This document shows, one piece after another, positions 34,305-49,300 of a stretch of 64,000 nt of DNA (position 1 is the stretch's first letter; each line of letters starts with the position of its first letter). The stretch comes from Halichoerus grypus. Lineage: Eukaryota > Chordata > Mammalia > Carnivora > Phocidae. The DNA is taken from the NCBI RefSeq assembly GCF_964656455.1, contig NC_135713.1, forward strand, positions 189,218,187 through 189,282,186, in the 5' to 3' direction. The notes beneath the pieces are model-generated. The model saw only the letters and a program-made list of their open reading frames with translations, was not told the origin of the DNA and searched no databases. Made by a program: the position numbers and the translations under genes.

Positions 34305-37300
34305 CAAGCAAGAGTGGTGGGGAGGGGCAGAGGGAGAAGCAGGCTCCCCGCTGAGCAGGGGACCTGATGCGGCTGGATCCCAGGACCCTGGGACCATGAC
34401 CTGAGCCAAAGGCAGACACTTAACCCACTGAGCCACCCAGGCGACCCCAAACTGAATTCTTAATAACAACAACAACTACCAACTCACCAATGAAGCCCAT
34501 ACTTCTTCCCAACACAAAGATGCCATTGAGGGCTCCAATGTCAATATATTCATCAGCTTCCTCCCTGCAACACATAATCAACCTGTGGTTTTAAAACAGC
34601 TCATGTGACTGCCCTCCTCCCCACAGACAGTACAACTTCTGCCCTAGAATGAGAAGCTAGCTCTCTTTGGTTTCAAAGTAGAGAAAGGGTGCTCTGGGTG
34701 GTTAAGAGTAGAGATAATTTTTGTTTTCTTTATACCTCTCCATATTTTCTAAATCCTCTGTAATGAGCATGCACTGCTTTTAGAACTGGAAGGAAACAAC
34801 AAGCATCAATAATTGTTAAAAAGAAAACGGCCGCACAGCTCACCGGGTAAAGGACCCACAGTTTCTAAGCATGTCTACAAATGCAACTCCGATGAAACCG
34901 TCTACATTCAGGATAAGATTTGGTTTCTGGGAAGGCAAAAAATTAAAAGCACTTATTATTTCTCATTTTTTCTTTGTAATTTTCCACAATTACTACTACT
35001 AACCTAACTACAAATTCTGACCACAATTTACAAACCTCCCACCAAAACATCCCAGCTGGTTAGGAAAGGAAGTGTCAGTTCAATTCCCAATGTCTAGCAG
35101 AGGACCCAGCACCTAATTGACACGTGGTATGTATCTGTTGAACTTAGCAGTGCGACAGAAATAGAATTTCCCAGAAAACCAGGTTTGATTTTGGCTGCAT
35201 CATCAAAATGTAGGCTGGCTCTTGTTTTCCCCAAGTAATGCACCCACAAGCTATGATTTGGGAATTAGGGACATTTTCTCTTTTACCTTCGAGGTGGTAA
35301 TCTTCTCGACTTCCAGCGCATAGTCAAGCAGAGGGGTGGCGGGGAAGTGCTGTTTGACGTAATCTTTGAGGATCTGCACTCGCATGTCTGGGTTGTTTAT
35401 CTAGAAAGTGACCCAAAGTTACAGAGGAACCTACCCTAACACAGGTATTAAGAGACATGTTTGCACTCCTGCCACAGACGGAATGCACCATATCTGGGAG
35501 GTGTGTTTCAGGGACCTGATCCACATGTCTGATTCCGTGCAGCACAGACGATGACACTGCTGTGAGGCTTAAGGTTTCTGAAGTCTTTTATGTCACCAAC
35601 AAGGAACTGAGACCCGGAGATGTTAACTGCGTTTGCCACAGGCCACAGGCCTCGGTTTAAGCAGCAAGGGGCCAGGGCTCACCTACTCTCCAACCAAAAG
35701 TCTTAGGTTCTGGCCTCTAACCATGCTGCCCACTAGTTCAGCAGCCTCATCAAGCTGTAACAAAGTTCGACAGAATTCTTCATTTCTAAACTGGCAAGCA
35801 CTTATTGGTGTGGGGCAGCAGAGCACCCCTGAAATTTTAAGGAAAGCCCTGGACCTGCCATGCATGGGGTTGCACCATCTGTTAAGAGACCCACGCTAAG
35901 CATAATGGGTCAGTGGGGCAGGGAGGTAGTTCAGGCACCAGCGAACTCCAATACTACAGTGACCTCAGCCACTGCCTATCGGCTCTCGGGCAGACAGCGC
36001 TGCTCCAGCCCACAGCACAGGGCCTCTTTCGGAGAGAATGTCACATCTGTGCTGCCACACTCAGGCTTTTTGGTTCCTCCCTTTCTGGAGTCTATACTGA
36101 CCTAGCGTGTCTCTTCACTAAGGGAGGAGGTCACTGTGGCTGCAAAGCCTGGATGGAATGTTCCTCAGAACGAACACGGTCCCTGATTCTAATGCAGTTT
36201 AAGGGCATTCTGTATTATAATGGAAAAATAGCTGCCTTATCTTTGACATCTGTCAACACAGCCAAAGCTTTGCCAGTTAAGAGTCAGGAGCCTAGGTTCC
36301 CAACTAGAACAATGCTGTCTCGTCACCATCCACCTGCAGATCGGTCCTTAAGGAGAGCCACAACTTACCGATTTCACTCGGTGACCGATGCCCATGATCA
36401 GCTTTCCTTCCTTCTTCATCTTGTTCACAAACTCCATGGGGATAATACCACTGTCAAAGGCTTTGCTGAACATCTTGGCAGCGGCATCCAGGGCACCCCC
36501 AAACCGGTCCCCCTGTGGGACAAGCAAGCCCATGTTGCCCTGAGCTGGAAGAGCCTCCTTCAGCTTCGCAGACCAATTTGGTATGCCCCGAATTGCCCTG
36601 TCACGGGGTTTTACACTCCAAGGCCCCTTCTAGGACCCCGTGGCAGCCAAGCGCATGTCGCCAAAGCCATTTATCCCCTGCAGTTCTCCCCTCCCAGGAT
36701 GCCAGTACTCACAATAGTGAGCAGCCCCGAGGTGAGGCTGGAAACCAGGTCCTTCCCAGCCCGAGCACAGATGATGGTGTTGTGAGCCCCAGACACAGCT
36801 GGCCCGTGATCCGCGGTCACCATCAGACACATCTCGATGAACTGGCAGGCATACTTGGGCAACCTAGAGGGGGAGGAAAGGGGCACTAAGAGGAAGGTCA
36901 GACAGAGGCGAGCAGCTAGACAGGAGCTCCGCTGACCTGAAGAGCCAAGCTCCTACTTGCTCCCATCCTCCCTCACTAAGTCACTCACATTCAAGAAGGG
37001 TAGCAACTTCACAACCCGTGTCTAATACTGTATCAAGCAATCCCAGGGCAAAACCTCCCAATAGCAAATACTGCTTTTAAAGATTTTTAAAAATTTATTC
37101 ATCTGAGAGAGAATGCAAGCACAAGTAGGGGGGAGGGGCAGAGGGAGAGGGAGAAGCAGACTCTCCACTGAACAGGGAGCCCAATGCCAGGCTCGATCTC
37201 AGGACCCCGGGATCATGACCTGAGCTGAAGGCAGTGTCTTAACCAACCGAGCCACCCAGTTGCCCCGCAAATACTGCTTTTTAAAACAGGGTTAGCTGCC

Positions 37301-40300
37301 AGGTTTGAAAATCTCTTCTTTAGGCAATGGCTTTCAGCGTGAATTACTGCAAGAGAGTGTAACCTCTATTTGTGGCTTCCCTCTATGTGTCAGAGGAAGA
37401 AGTGAGACTCCTGTCCCCTTCCCCGTGTAGGAGGCCCCAGGTCTTCTGCAGGGTCCAATGCCCCAACTAATGATTAAGAACAAAGTCTGGAGACATGGGG
37501 ATGCAAGAGCAGACAGGGAAACCCGCTTAGGTGTTACAACCTGTGAACTCCTCCCAGGAAGGGCCTAAAGCAGGACCAAGATCCATCTCTGCAGCTCAGG
37601 GCATGACACAAACCAAGACTTTGACCTGGCCTTCTGCCCAGTGCCACCCCAAACCAGGGCTCTGTGAATCAAGTACTCACTGGCCCCCTTGCCCCACTGT
37701 CAGGCCCAGGGGAGGGCTAAGTTTGGGAGTTGCAGAGAAACCAATTTTTTTCTAACACTCAGGCTGATAAGAGAGAGGACCCGGTACAAGGGACTTCATG
37801 CCTGTTTAGCAACTCTGCCAGGCCTGCACTCTTTGAGCTACCAGACCCATCCAGACCTTTCTCTCAAGAGGCCTACATTTACTCTGTCTCCTTTCCTTAA
37901 GAGCACCAAGGACAGGGACTGATCCAAGATCCCTGATGAGGTCATTGCTTTCTACTTCTTAGTCGAGACTGGCTTTTCTGTCCTTGGAAGACCTAGGAAC
38001 AGCCGGTATCTCTTTCCTCTGACCTTGCAATTGATCTGTGGCCATAAAGATTGATCCTGGACATATTCCCCAAGACTGCCCACCTCCACTCCCTGGTCAG
38101 GGGAAAACCCTAAACTCTGAGCCACAGATGGTGGGGTCCTGCCATCTTTTGCCCTGCACACCTCACCTTCTCTGGAACCACAGGAGGCCAAGGACCCCGC
38201 CAATACCCATCTCCTCCTTGAAGACCTCGGTGATGGGCATGCCCGCGTAGATGAGCTCCTGTCCTCGCTCATCACAGATGCTGGTCATGAATGAGGCAGG
38301 TTTGCGGATCAAGCCCAGCTCCTGAGCAGAGTCGGGGGGAGAGGGGAGCAGCACGATGTGACCACAGAACCAGTGTCTCAGGTAGGTCTTAAATTCTGAC
38401 TGCCAAGTACCCTACACTCAGACCAACTCATCCCAAGAAAGAAGTACAAAAGCCCTTTTATTATCTGGTTTTTGTTGTAGAAAATAGGAATGCCAAGCCC
38501 ACGGCACCCACAGTTCCCATCCACAGGTTCGTTTTCGCCCCACAAATGTGTCCTAAGGAGAGGGAACGAAGCTCAGAAACCAGCCCAAGGTCACCTGGCT
38601 AAGAAATGCAAGAACGAATCTAAAGGGAAATTTTTCTAACACCCCACATTCAGCTGCCAACCCCCCACCAAAATGTAAGGAGGCACGTGGCTGTGGAAAT
38701 AGGGGATCCCCTCAAGATGTCCTTCACCCAGGAAAAGGGACTGGGTTGAACTCCTAGCTTCCAGAGTTGGGGCAAAATGGGGGCAACATTGCCAACTCTG
38801 CCTAGGCCCATTTCTCCAATTATCCCCTATCAATTTTAAGATTAAAAAAAATTTTTTTTTTGGAATTTTTAAATAATAAATGTGTGTTCTGAGCCCGGAG
38901 CACACACTCTGCAATCTCAGCACTAACCACTGGGGAGAAGAGCCCTATCGATTTTAATTTAAAAATGCCTTTCTGCCTTAATGTTTGTCAGTTTAATGGA
39001 CGTCTATCTGGTTCTCCACTTTTATTTATATATAAAGACACATGGAGAATACACAACACTGTTTTTTGTACATACATTTTTTCATAATCATGATATACTG
39101 TCCCATAATACCCTATTTACTCAATGAACTTGAACTCCATAAATGTCAGCACATACATAGATCTAGTTCATTCCTTTTAACTGCTATACAATTGAGCCAT
39201 TCTTCCACTGATAACCATTAACTGGAAAAAATCTTCAACACATTTGTGTGAATGCATAAGCATTTCCCTGAAGTAGCTTTCTAGATACGGGATTAATATG
39301 CCATCAGGTGTGAGTGCTCTTTTTTTTCTTTTTTTTAGTAGTAATCTCTACACCCAACCTGGGGCTTGAACTCACGACCCCGAGATCAGGAGTCACATGC
39401 TCCCCCAACTGAACCAGCCAAGTGCCCCAGGGGTGACCACTTTTTTATTTTTTAAGTTTTTGAATTTTTTTTTAATTAGCGAGAGAGAGAGCATGCGCAC
39501 AAGCGCACGAGCAGGGGGAGCAGCAGAGGGAGAGGGAGAAGCAGACTCCCTGCTGAGCAGGGAGCCCCATGTGGGACTCAATCCCAGGACCCTGGGATCA
39601 TGACCTGAGCCGAAGGCAGACGCTTAACTAACTGAGCCACCCAGGCGCCCCAGGGGCAAACACTTTTAAATCTGATATTCCCCAACTGCCATTCAGGAAG
39701 GTTGTGCTCGGTTCCACTCCCACCACCAATGGACGGACAAACGCACCAGTCTCCTCACACCCACAGAGACCCAACATATTATTGAAGAATTTTTTCTTTG
39801 TTGACCCAAAAGGGGAAAATTGGTATCACAGCTTTTCCTTTGGCTCCTTTTTATAATGAGTGAGGCTGAGGGGCGCCTGGGTGGCTCAGTTGGCTGAGCG
39901 TCTGCCTTCGGCTCAGGTCGTGATCCCAGGGTCCTGGGATCGAGCCCCATATTGGGCTCCCTGCTCAGCAGGGAGCCTGCTTCTCCCTCTGCCCCTCCCC
40001 CCATGTTCTAATAAATAAATAAAATCTTTAAAAATAAATAAATAATGATTGAGTGTGAGCATTTACTTTTTCATGTTGAAAGGCCATTTCCTACCCATTT
40101 TTCTAGTGGTCTTTTAAAAACTGATTTCAGAGAGTTCTCGTGTCTTAAGAACATCAGCTTTTCATCTCTGCCGCTCAGACAAGCAGGCAGAGAGGACTCT
40201 GCTTCACCGTGAAGCCCCGTCGAGCAAGTGCAAACTACTCTAGGGGACACTGTCTGTCTTCAGCCCCCACTGCCAGGCGAGACCACGTGGTTGTGGGAGA

Positions 40301-43300
40301 TACATGCTGCCCTTTGCCCTCTTGCGACCCTGAATCTGTTTTTCCCGTTGGTCGGAAAGGGGCTAGCTCACAAGCTCCAGCACACAAGGAGGGGCTGGAA
40401 GCCAAGAATCATCATCAAGGTTCCTCTGATGCCCTTGGAGTAGAGCTGCCCTCGAGGGCAGGGTTTGGAGGCCAGAGCAGTGATTTACAGGGTTGCCCCA
40501 ACTAGTAGGGCAGGCCTGGTTTCCAGGAATTCAAGCCAAGTCAACTCAAAACCCACCGCGTCAGCCCCCCAGTCTGCCTCACCCACACTTAGAGGCATAT
40601 GCAGCACCTACCCTGGCCCAGGAGTAGTCCATTGGCACGGTTGGAGGAGGCACCTCCTGAGCAGGTACAATGACTCCTTTGGCCACAAGATCTTCATACA
40701 CAGACCTGGGAGGCGGGAGAAGGGGAGGAAAGAAGACAGCCATGTGGATTTTATGCTTCTGGGTGCTTCTAAGCCATCCCAGGAACGCTCCTCCATCCAA
40801 CCCCAAAACTCTAGGTTTTCTAGCTCTGCACCCCCTCCTGGCAATGCCTTACACCAGGGGATGCCTTACACCAGCTGGATGCCTGAGAACTGAAGGAAAA
40901 CAGGTTCTGGCCAAGAACCATCCACCAACGCCACCGGGCTTTACAGGAAGCTGACTCTGGAAGCTAAGGAAGGACAGAGGGGAGGAATGGGAAGACACAG
41001 TGGGTTATCCAGTAACTGTTTATCAATCGATTAGAGGTGACACCTTCTAACGGTTTCTATGCCCATTTCTTATTTACAGAACAGCCAAGTAGATAGGCTC
41101 AGAAACCGAACATGTTTTAATACCTGTCTGAACGGCCTATAACTGCTGTGTCTACAAACAAAATAAAACAAAAACCGAGGGGCACCTGGGTGGCTCAGTC
41201 GGTTAAGCCGCTGCCTTCGGCTCAGGTCATGATCCCAGGGTCCTGGGATTGAGCCCCACATCGGGCTCCCTGCTCAGCGGGGAGCTTGCTTCTCCCTCTC
41301 CCTCTGCCTGCCTCTCTGCCTACTTGTTCTCTCTCTCTCTCTCTCAAATAAATAAATAAATTCTTTAAAACAAAAACCGAAAAGTAAGAAAAGATTTCGG
41401 ACCATCTGTACAGTTGCACTCGTCACCTGAAAGGGACCAGGAATTTCAGACACCTCTGTGTCAGAGAGGCTGCAATCCTCACGGGGGACCTGGAAAGGGA
41501 GTGGGAGGCTGGCATCCTCCCCACGGTCCACTTACTGGATGATTTCTCCCAGTTCATCAAAGCTCGGGGGCACAAACACTCCTGCCTCCTTCAAAGCCTG
41601 GTTCTTGGCTACTGCAGTTTCAGAAGCCTGGTTGGCACAAGCTCCGGCATGGCCAAACTGCACCTGGAAGGCAAAGGGGAGAGGCTTTACCGGGCTTGTT
41701 AATCCCCGGAGGGAGAGAACAAAGGCTCCTGGGAATGTTGGTACCCATTACAGGCTGGACCCTGCTAAACGCTCAATGTTTATCACTTCATTCAAGCCTC
41801 ACACAGCCTCACTCAATAGGTATGCCGAATGACTCTCAGCTTAAAGAAGAAGAGACCGAAGCACTGAGAAGTTCAGGAGCTTACCGGAGGTCACACAGCT
41901 GCTGTGTGCTGAAGCCAGGGCACAAAGCCTGGCGGCCCATCCCCCTGCGCCACCGTCGGGGGTGGGGGCGGGATGGAGAACAGCAGGTAGTTGTGAGCCA
42001 CTGTGAGAAGTGAAATTACACGCTGGCAAACTTAGGCTAAGCTGACCTCACAGATGGGATCTGATTGTCCTGCACATGCTTTTTATAAAATAGGTACAAA
42101 ATCTCATGTAGGGGCGCCTGGGTGGCTCAGATGGTTAAGCATCTGCCTTCGGCTCAGGTCATGATCCCAAGGGTCCTGGGATTGAGCCCCACATCGGGCT
42201 CCTGGCTCAGCAGGGAGCCTACTTCTGCTTCTTCCCCTGCTCATGCTCTCTCTCTATCTCTCTGTCTCAAATGAATAAATAAAACCTTAAAAAAAAAAAT
42301 GTCATGTAAAAATACAAATTCCTAGCGTCTTTTTTTTTTATTTATTTATTAAAGATTTATTTATTTATCTGAGAGACAGAGAAAAAGCACACATGAGCAG
42401 GGGGGAGGGGCAGAGGGAGAGAAATCCCGAAGCAGACCCCCTGCTAAGTGTGGAGCCTGATGTGGGACTCAATCCCAGGAGCCTGAGATCATGACCTGAG
42501 CCGAAACCAAGAGCCAGATGCCTAACCGACTGCCTTCGGCTCAGGTCATGATCCCAGAGTCCTGGGATCGAGCCCTGAGTTGGGCTCCCTGCTCAGCGGG
42601 GAGTCTGCTTCTCCCTCCATCTGCCTCTTCCCTAGTTTGTGTATGCTCTTGCTCTTTCTCTCTCTCAAATAAATAAAATCTTAAAAAAAAAAAAAAGTCA
42701 CGGGGCGCCTGGGTGGCTCAGTCGTTAGGCATCTGCCTTCGGCTCGCGTCATGATCCCAGGGTCCTGGGATCAAGCCCCGCATCGGTCTCCCTGCTCCGC
42801 GGGGATCCTGCTTCTCCCTCTCCTTCTGCCTGCTGCTCCCCCTGCTTGTGCTCTCTCTGTCTCTCTCTGTCAAATAAATAAATAAAGTCTTTAAAAAAAA
42901 GTCAGATTGTAGGTGTCTCAGTTGGTTGGGCGACCGACTCCTGATTTCAGCTCAGGTCATAATCTCAGGGTTGTGAGATGGAGCCCCACGTAGGGCTCTG
43001 CGCTCAGTGTGGAGTATGCTTGAGATTCTCTCTCTCCCTCTGTCTCTCCCCCCTTTTTGTAAATAAATGTAAATAAATTTAGATTTGTTTAAAAAGATAA
43101 AAAGTCGAGTTGTCTGTAGGTCTATATTCCCACATGGCAACTATCATCTGGAGCCGACTAGCACCTGCCCCCTTCCACCTGAGCATGCAGTAAGATAAAC
43201 TCTAAATCCAATGGCACAGGGGTGACTGGCTATGGGAAGGGAACATCAGGAAAGAGAAAACCCATGGGAAGAGCTACACGGTAACTGTGTCTTTGACCAC

Positions 43301-46300
43301 GCAACAGGGAAAATGAGGTTACCAAATGAGATGTGGTTCAAAATCCCGATCAGGGCGGGGTGAGGTGGATAATCACACCAACATCTAACCTGTTTGATTA
43401 ACACTACATTCAGGCACTTTTCTGCGCACTTGACTCATTTCATCTTTCAGTTGCTACGGCTGCTTCCAGTGAGAAAGGAAACAGAACGCTGGAGGGGTAA
43501 CGTAACTTGCCCAAGGCTACACAGGTAGCATGTGGTAGCATCTGAACCCAGGCAATGTGACCTCTCCCTATGTTCTTACCCACTACATATAACAAAAGGG
43601 GCCTCAAGTGTGGGAAAGGTCAGGAACCGCTGCTCTGGTTAGCGATGCTGGAAAACACATGCTTTAACATGCAGGCTCCCAATGCGTTCTTTATAGGACC
43701 GAATCTGCATGGGTGGAAGGGGTGGGAAGGAGAAGAGATTCTGTACTCAAATAAATGGACAATGCTGGGTTCAAGGAAGTTAAACAAGTCTCTTTAACTC
43801 TGAGATTCCTCAAAACTAAAACCAAAAAAATTAAAGATTTTATTTATTTATTTTAGAGAGAGAGAGAGAGAAGGAGGAGAAGGAGAAAGAGAGGGACAAG
43901 CAGACTCCATACTGAGCAGTGTGGAGCCCGACACGGGGACTCAATCCCATGACCCTGAGATCATGACCTGAGCTGAGATCAAGAGTCAGATGCTTAACTG
44001 ACTGAACCACCCAGGCACCCCCCAAAACCAAAATTTTAAAAGGGAAATAGATTATGTTCCATGTTCATAATTTACAGAAGCTCCCCGTTCTGTTTGCTTT
44101 GGTTTTTGTTTTGTTTTGAGGACCACGGCTATAGGACCAGTGTTTTGTGGAACATAGTTCTGAAAAATGTCACCTATACAAATACCTCCAGTTTCTACTC
44201 CCATTGCTCAGTTCTTAATTCTGTTTTCCTGAGGAGCTGTCTCTGCTTGCCAACAGGTGGAGATTTTGTTGCATACCTTTATTACCTCCTCTATAGGGCA
44301 GAAAGTTCTGCAAGGTCATGTGACCTAATTAAGAAATCAAAAATCACTTATTAGCTGGGCAGTCATTGTACTCTACATTTGCGTATGCTTGAAATTTCAT
44401 AATGTTTTAAAAAATTAGGGGCGCCTGGGTGGCTCAGTCATTAAGCGTCTGCCTTTGGCTCGGGTCATGGTCCCAGGGTCCTGGGATTGAGCCCCACATT
44501 GGGTTCCCTGCTCAGCAGGAAGCCTGCTTCTCCCTCTCCCTCTCCCCCTGCTTGTGTTCCCTCTCTCACTGTCTCTGTCTGTCAAATAAATAAAATCTTA
44601 AAAAAAAATTTAATTGAAAGACAAAAATAAAACACTGTGAGGACCTGTCCCATCCTTGGGGTGATGATGGGTGCCCAGCCAGAAAGAGAAGAGAGTGCTG
44701 CGCTCACTGCAGGCCTCTGGGCACCTTCACATCCACAACAAACCTGGCTTTCTTCTACAGCCCCTCCCCATGCCCCTCCCCAGCTCTGCACCTGTGTGTC
44801 CTCTCCCTTCTCAGCCTCCCTTTCGGGAAGCAAACCCCTTTCTCATCCCTTAGATGCAGTGCAAGCCTCACCGTCCCTGCGGAGCCATCTCAACTCCTCC
44901 AGACAGAACTGTGCCGACTCCAAGCAGGGACTCGCCTGCTGATGACTGCCCCCCACCCTCCAGTGGACTTAACCTCCTAGAAAGCAGGGCCCTGGCTGGA
45001 CCTCGCAGTAACCCAGCAAGTAATAAATGTTCATCGGAGGAACGAGCTGCTTAACAAGATGACCACATGGTTCACCTTGAATGCCCCCTTTGGCCTCCCT
45101 GTCCAGGAGTGACCCGCCCCGGCTATACCTCAGAGGAGAACATGGTGGCACAGGTCCCGATGCACCAGCAGACCACGGGCTTGGTGATGCGGCCCTCCTT
45201 GATGCCCCGGCAGATCTTATATTCCTCAGTGCCCCCTATCTGCCAAGGAACAGGGAACGAGAAAAAGCCCACAGGTTAGGGGAACCCGTCCCGAGTTGCT
45301 GTGGGAAGCACTGCAGCAGGAAAATCTGCCCCAAATCAGGCAGGGGTCACAGCCACCAGGGGTCCTGACTTACAACTTGGCTAGAAAATGAAGACACATG
45401 GGCTTTGGCCAAATAGCCTGTAAGACTGAGACTGGATGCAAGGAAGAATTGTAACGGGGGAGTGGGTATCCTCCGGAGTCCCCGGGACTCCCCCTCCCTG
45501 ATCTAAGGGTATAAGATGATTTTGGATCACACCTGCTCAGGGGCACAAGCAAGGAATGGGGTTAAAGGACTCTTCCAAACTGAAAAAGTGCACTTCTTAC
45601 TCCAGCTACGCACTGCCCAAGAGACCAAGGTCAGCCAAAAGCTTCTTCTTTATTGGTACTAAAATGTCTTGTGCCACCAAGAGGCAAGAAGTTTTTCAGG
45701 AACAAACATGACAGTGTTGACGGTGATGGCCTTTATGTCCCAGAGTGGAGGGAGCAGGATTACCAGGGACTGTCACATTAAGTTATATATAACCAAAATG
45801 CATGCATTTTTTTTTTTTTAATGGAGCTCCCACATTACTTTTAGAGTCAGAAAAATAAAATTAAAAAAACAAAACAAAACAAAACTCACCTCTCCAAGAA
45901 CCACAATCATTTTCACTCCTGGAGTATCCTGGTAACGTAGCACATGATCCATAAATGTTGAGCCAGGGTACCTGGTGACAGCAGAGAGAACACATGGGAT
46001 CAGCAGGCCTGGGGAGGTGCAGGTACGGGTGTAGGAAGCTACCAGGAACACGTGAGGCTTCTCGTGAGGGCCCAGAGATGCCTCAAGTGTTGGGGGTGGG
46101 TAATAAATGAAGCACAAGGGAAGGGAAGGAGGAAAGGGGAGGTTTGCTTGGCAGTAAGAGATGCTTACAGAGCACATGTGTGGTGGTTTTAAAATACGGC
46201 TGCAAATTCTTTTAACAAGGTGGAACCTCATGCCTCTCTTGCGTATGAATCAGACTTGATGATTAGTTTCTAATAAACAAAATGTGGCAGAAGTGATTCT

Positions 46301-49300
46301 CTGACAATGGCTTCCGTGGCAGGGTTATAGAGAAAACAGCTTCTGTCTCGCACTCTCTCTTGAATTGCTCACTCTGGGGGATGCTGGTCACTACGTCCTG
46401 ACGACACTGAGCAGCCTGTGGAAAAGCCCACAAGAAAGCCCCCTGCCAGCCTGTGGATGGGCCATGTTCTATTATAGTTTGAAACCACCTGGTTTGCGTG
46501 ACTTTTTTTTCTTTTAACACAGCAATACATAATACAGCGTGCCAACTCATGTCCCAGGATTGGCAGGCTATGGCTGCATCTCTATATAGGCCTGTACACA
46601 TAGTTGGTCCCTGAATGACGTGATGTTTGGGAACATCAATCCCCACCACATGCAGTCGAAAACCCAAGTAGACAGGGGCGCCTGGGCGGCTCAGTCAATT
46701 GGGCATCTGCCTTTGGCTCAGGTCATGATCCCGGGGTCCTGGGACTGAGCCCCGCATCGGGCTCCCTGCTCAGTAGAAAGCCTGCTTCTCCCTCTCCCAC
46801 TCCTCCTGCTTGTGTTCCCTCTCTCGCTCTCTGTCAAAAAATAAATACAATCTTTAAAAAAAAAAATAAAAGAAAAAAAGGAAAAGAAAATCCAAGTATA
46901 ACTATGACTCCCCAAAAACTTAACTACTAATAGCCTACTGTTGACCAGAGCCTTGCTGATAACATCAGTAGTCGATTAACACATATTTTGTATGTTATAC
47001 GCATTATACACTATGTTCCTACACTAAAGTAAGGCTAGAGAAAAGAGAATGTGATTAACAAAGCCATAAGGAAAATACATTTACAGTACCGTGGTGTATT
47101 TATTGAAAAAAATCTGCATATTAGTGGACCCGTGCAGTTCAAACCCGTGTTGTTCAAGGGTCCCCTGTATTTTTTTACTTTCTCCTGTCACATGAGTTTA
47201 CTAAAGGATTGTTTAAGGCCAAGGATGCTTCTCTGCAGATCTCTGAGAGCATTGTACATCACAAGGGGACAGTTTAACTGCCCAGACTTATTTGAGCTGG
47301 AGCCCGTCGTCAGGGAACACCAGGGACGAGGGTCCCCCAGGCCGTAGCCTCAAAGACCTGGTGAGAGATCTTCCTCACTCAGGAAGTCCATCTGACATGA
47401 TACTGGAGAGCCAGGAGATGGACAAGGTGCCTCACTCACCCAACAGCTTTTGGTTGAGGCAAAGAGCAGGAGATGTAATAATAAACAGCAATGGCTAATG
47501 TGTATTATGGCATTAGGTGGTAGGCATTACTCTAAAATAATACTCTACTGATTACCATTCCCACTAACAAAAACAATGAGTATACTATCTGTGAAATAAG
47601 AAGAAATAAAGATTTGGTCTCTGTCTCCAGTTCCTGACGCAGAGCTCCTAAAACCCTTGGGATTTCCTAGGTGACAAGGGTGTCTTTTATTCTCATGAGG
47701 CAACTCTTGGTGGGCGCCTGCAGAGCTCCTGGATGCGGGCTGGTCACTAGAAAACCAAGCCATGATCAGAGGCTTGGAATTTTCAGCCCTACTCACCATC
47801 CTTTGGGGAGGGGAGAAAGGCCAGAGATTGAATTAATAATCAATCATGCCTACATGATGAAGTCTCCATAAAAAATCCCTAAAGAAAGGGGTTTGGAGAG
47901 CTTCTGGGTTGGTGAGCACACCAAGGCGCTGGGAGGGTAGCATGCCCACAGAGGGCACAGAAGCTCCATTCACTGCTCCCCGTAACTTGCCATATGTGTT
48001 TTTTTCCTCTGGTTGTTCCTGGGTTCTGCAAGCCATTCTAGCAAATTACCAAACCCAAGAAGGGAGGTGTGGAGACCCCCAGTGTACAGTCAGCTGGTCA
48101 GGAGTATCGGAAACCTGGACTTGCAGTTGGCATTTTATGAGGCTGAGCCCTTCACCTGTGGGATCTGGTACGAACTCCAGGTAGATACTGTCAGAATTGA
48201 AATGCATTGCAGGACGCCCAGCAGAGAATTGGAGAACTGCCTGGCACAGGAAAAAAAATCCCAAAATCTGGTAGCCAGAAGGGTCAGTGAGGTCATGGTA
48301 GAGAGTAGAGAAACAATTCTTCCTTTCACTATTACAGACTACAGTTAACACCTGCTGAGTCAAGTGCTAGGCCCTGTATTAGCCACCTTCTATAAATATT
48401 ACCCTCACTTAATCTTCGAAACAACCCCATGAGGTGGCTGCTATTATTCTACCCATTTGATCTATAAGGATGATGGAGGTCTGCGGAGGGTAAGTGATCT
48501 GCCCAGGACACTTCCCTGGTCAACAGAGAAACTGGGATTTGAGCCCCTTGCTCTGATTTCAGAATTAGTCCTACCAACCGCTCCGCTCTGCTGCCTCCCT
48601 ATGGCCACAACTCAGACAAGGAACAGAATTACCCCCAAAGCCTAAACACCTTTGAAAAACATCTTTTCCTGTTTTTTTTTTTTTTTTTTCTGAGTTCATG
48701 CTGATGTCAGTCCTGAGACAGAGTAGAAATGCCGTTTTATGGACTTCACTCGGCAGCAGCGAGCAGAGATTGGAGGACCCAGCGCCCCCCTTCTCCTAGC
48801 CCACCACTCCCCAGCATGGGAGACCCGCCTCGGCCCAGCCGATCACCTGTCCCCGCCAATGGCCACGCCCTCGTAGACGCCGTCTGTGGTCCGAGAGATG
48901 ATGTTGTTGAGCTCGTTGGACATGCCCCCAGAGCGCGAGACGTAGGCCACGCTGCCAGGGCGGTAGAGCTTGGAGGCCAGGATGTTGTCCAGCATCCCAC
49001 CTGTATTCCCAATCTTAAAGCACCCGGGCTTGATGCCTCCAACCTGTGAGGGCACAAACAGCAGTCAGGAAGGAAGTGTAAGCTCCTGACTGACCACAGG
49101 GCTCAGTGGAATCATGAGGCCCGGTGCGACCTGCTCAACCCCCCGCTGGCTGGTCAGGATGGGAAGGAAATGGTCCGAGAGAGCGAACACCTGCACACTG
49201 GGTTTCCGGCTTAGGAAGAATCTCATCTCTCCCTCAAGAGCCATTACACAAGAAAAAAGAGAACCCTGCTTGTAAAACATGGCTTACTACTGCAGATTCA

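Noticed and set aside
42111..43100. Regularly spaced repeats as a possible CRISPR-like array
   Set aside because: The units are 165-200 bp SINEs in mixed orientation and the DNA is mammalian; no short repeat/spacer pattern exists anywhere in the window.
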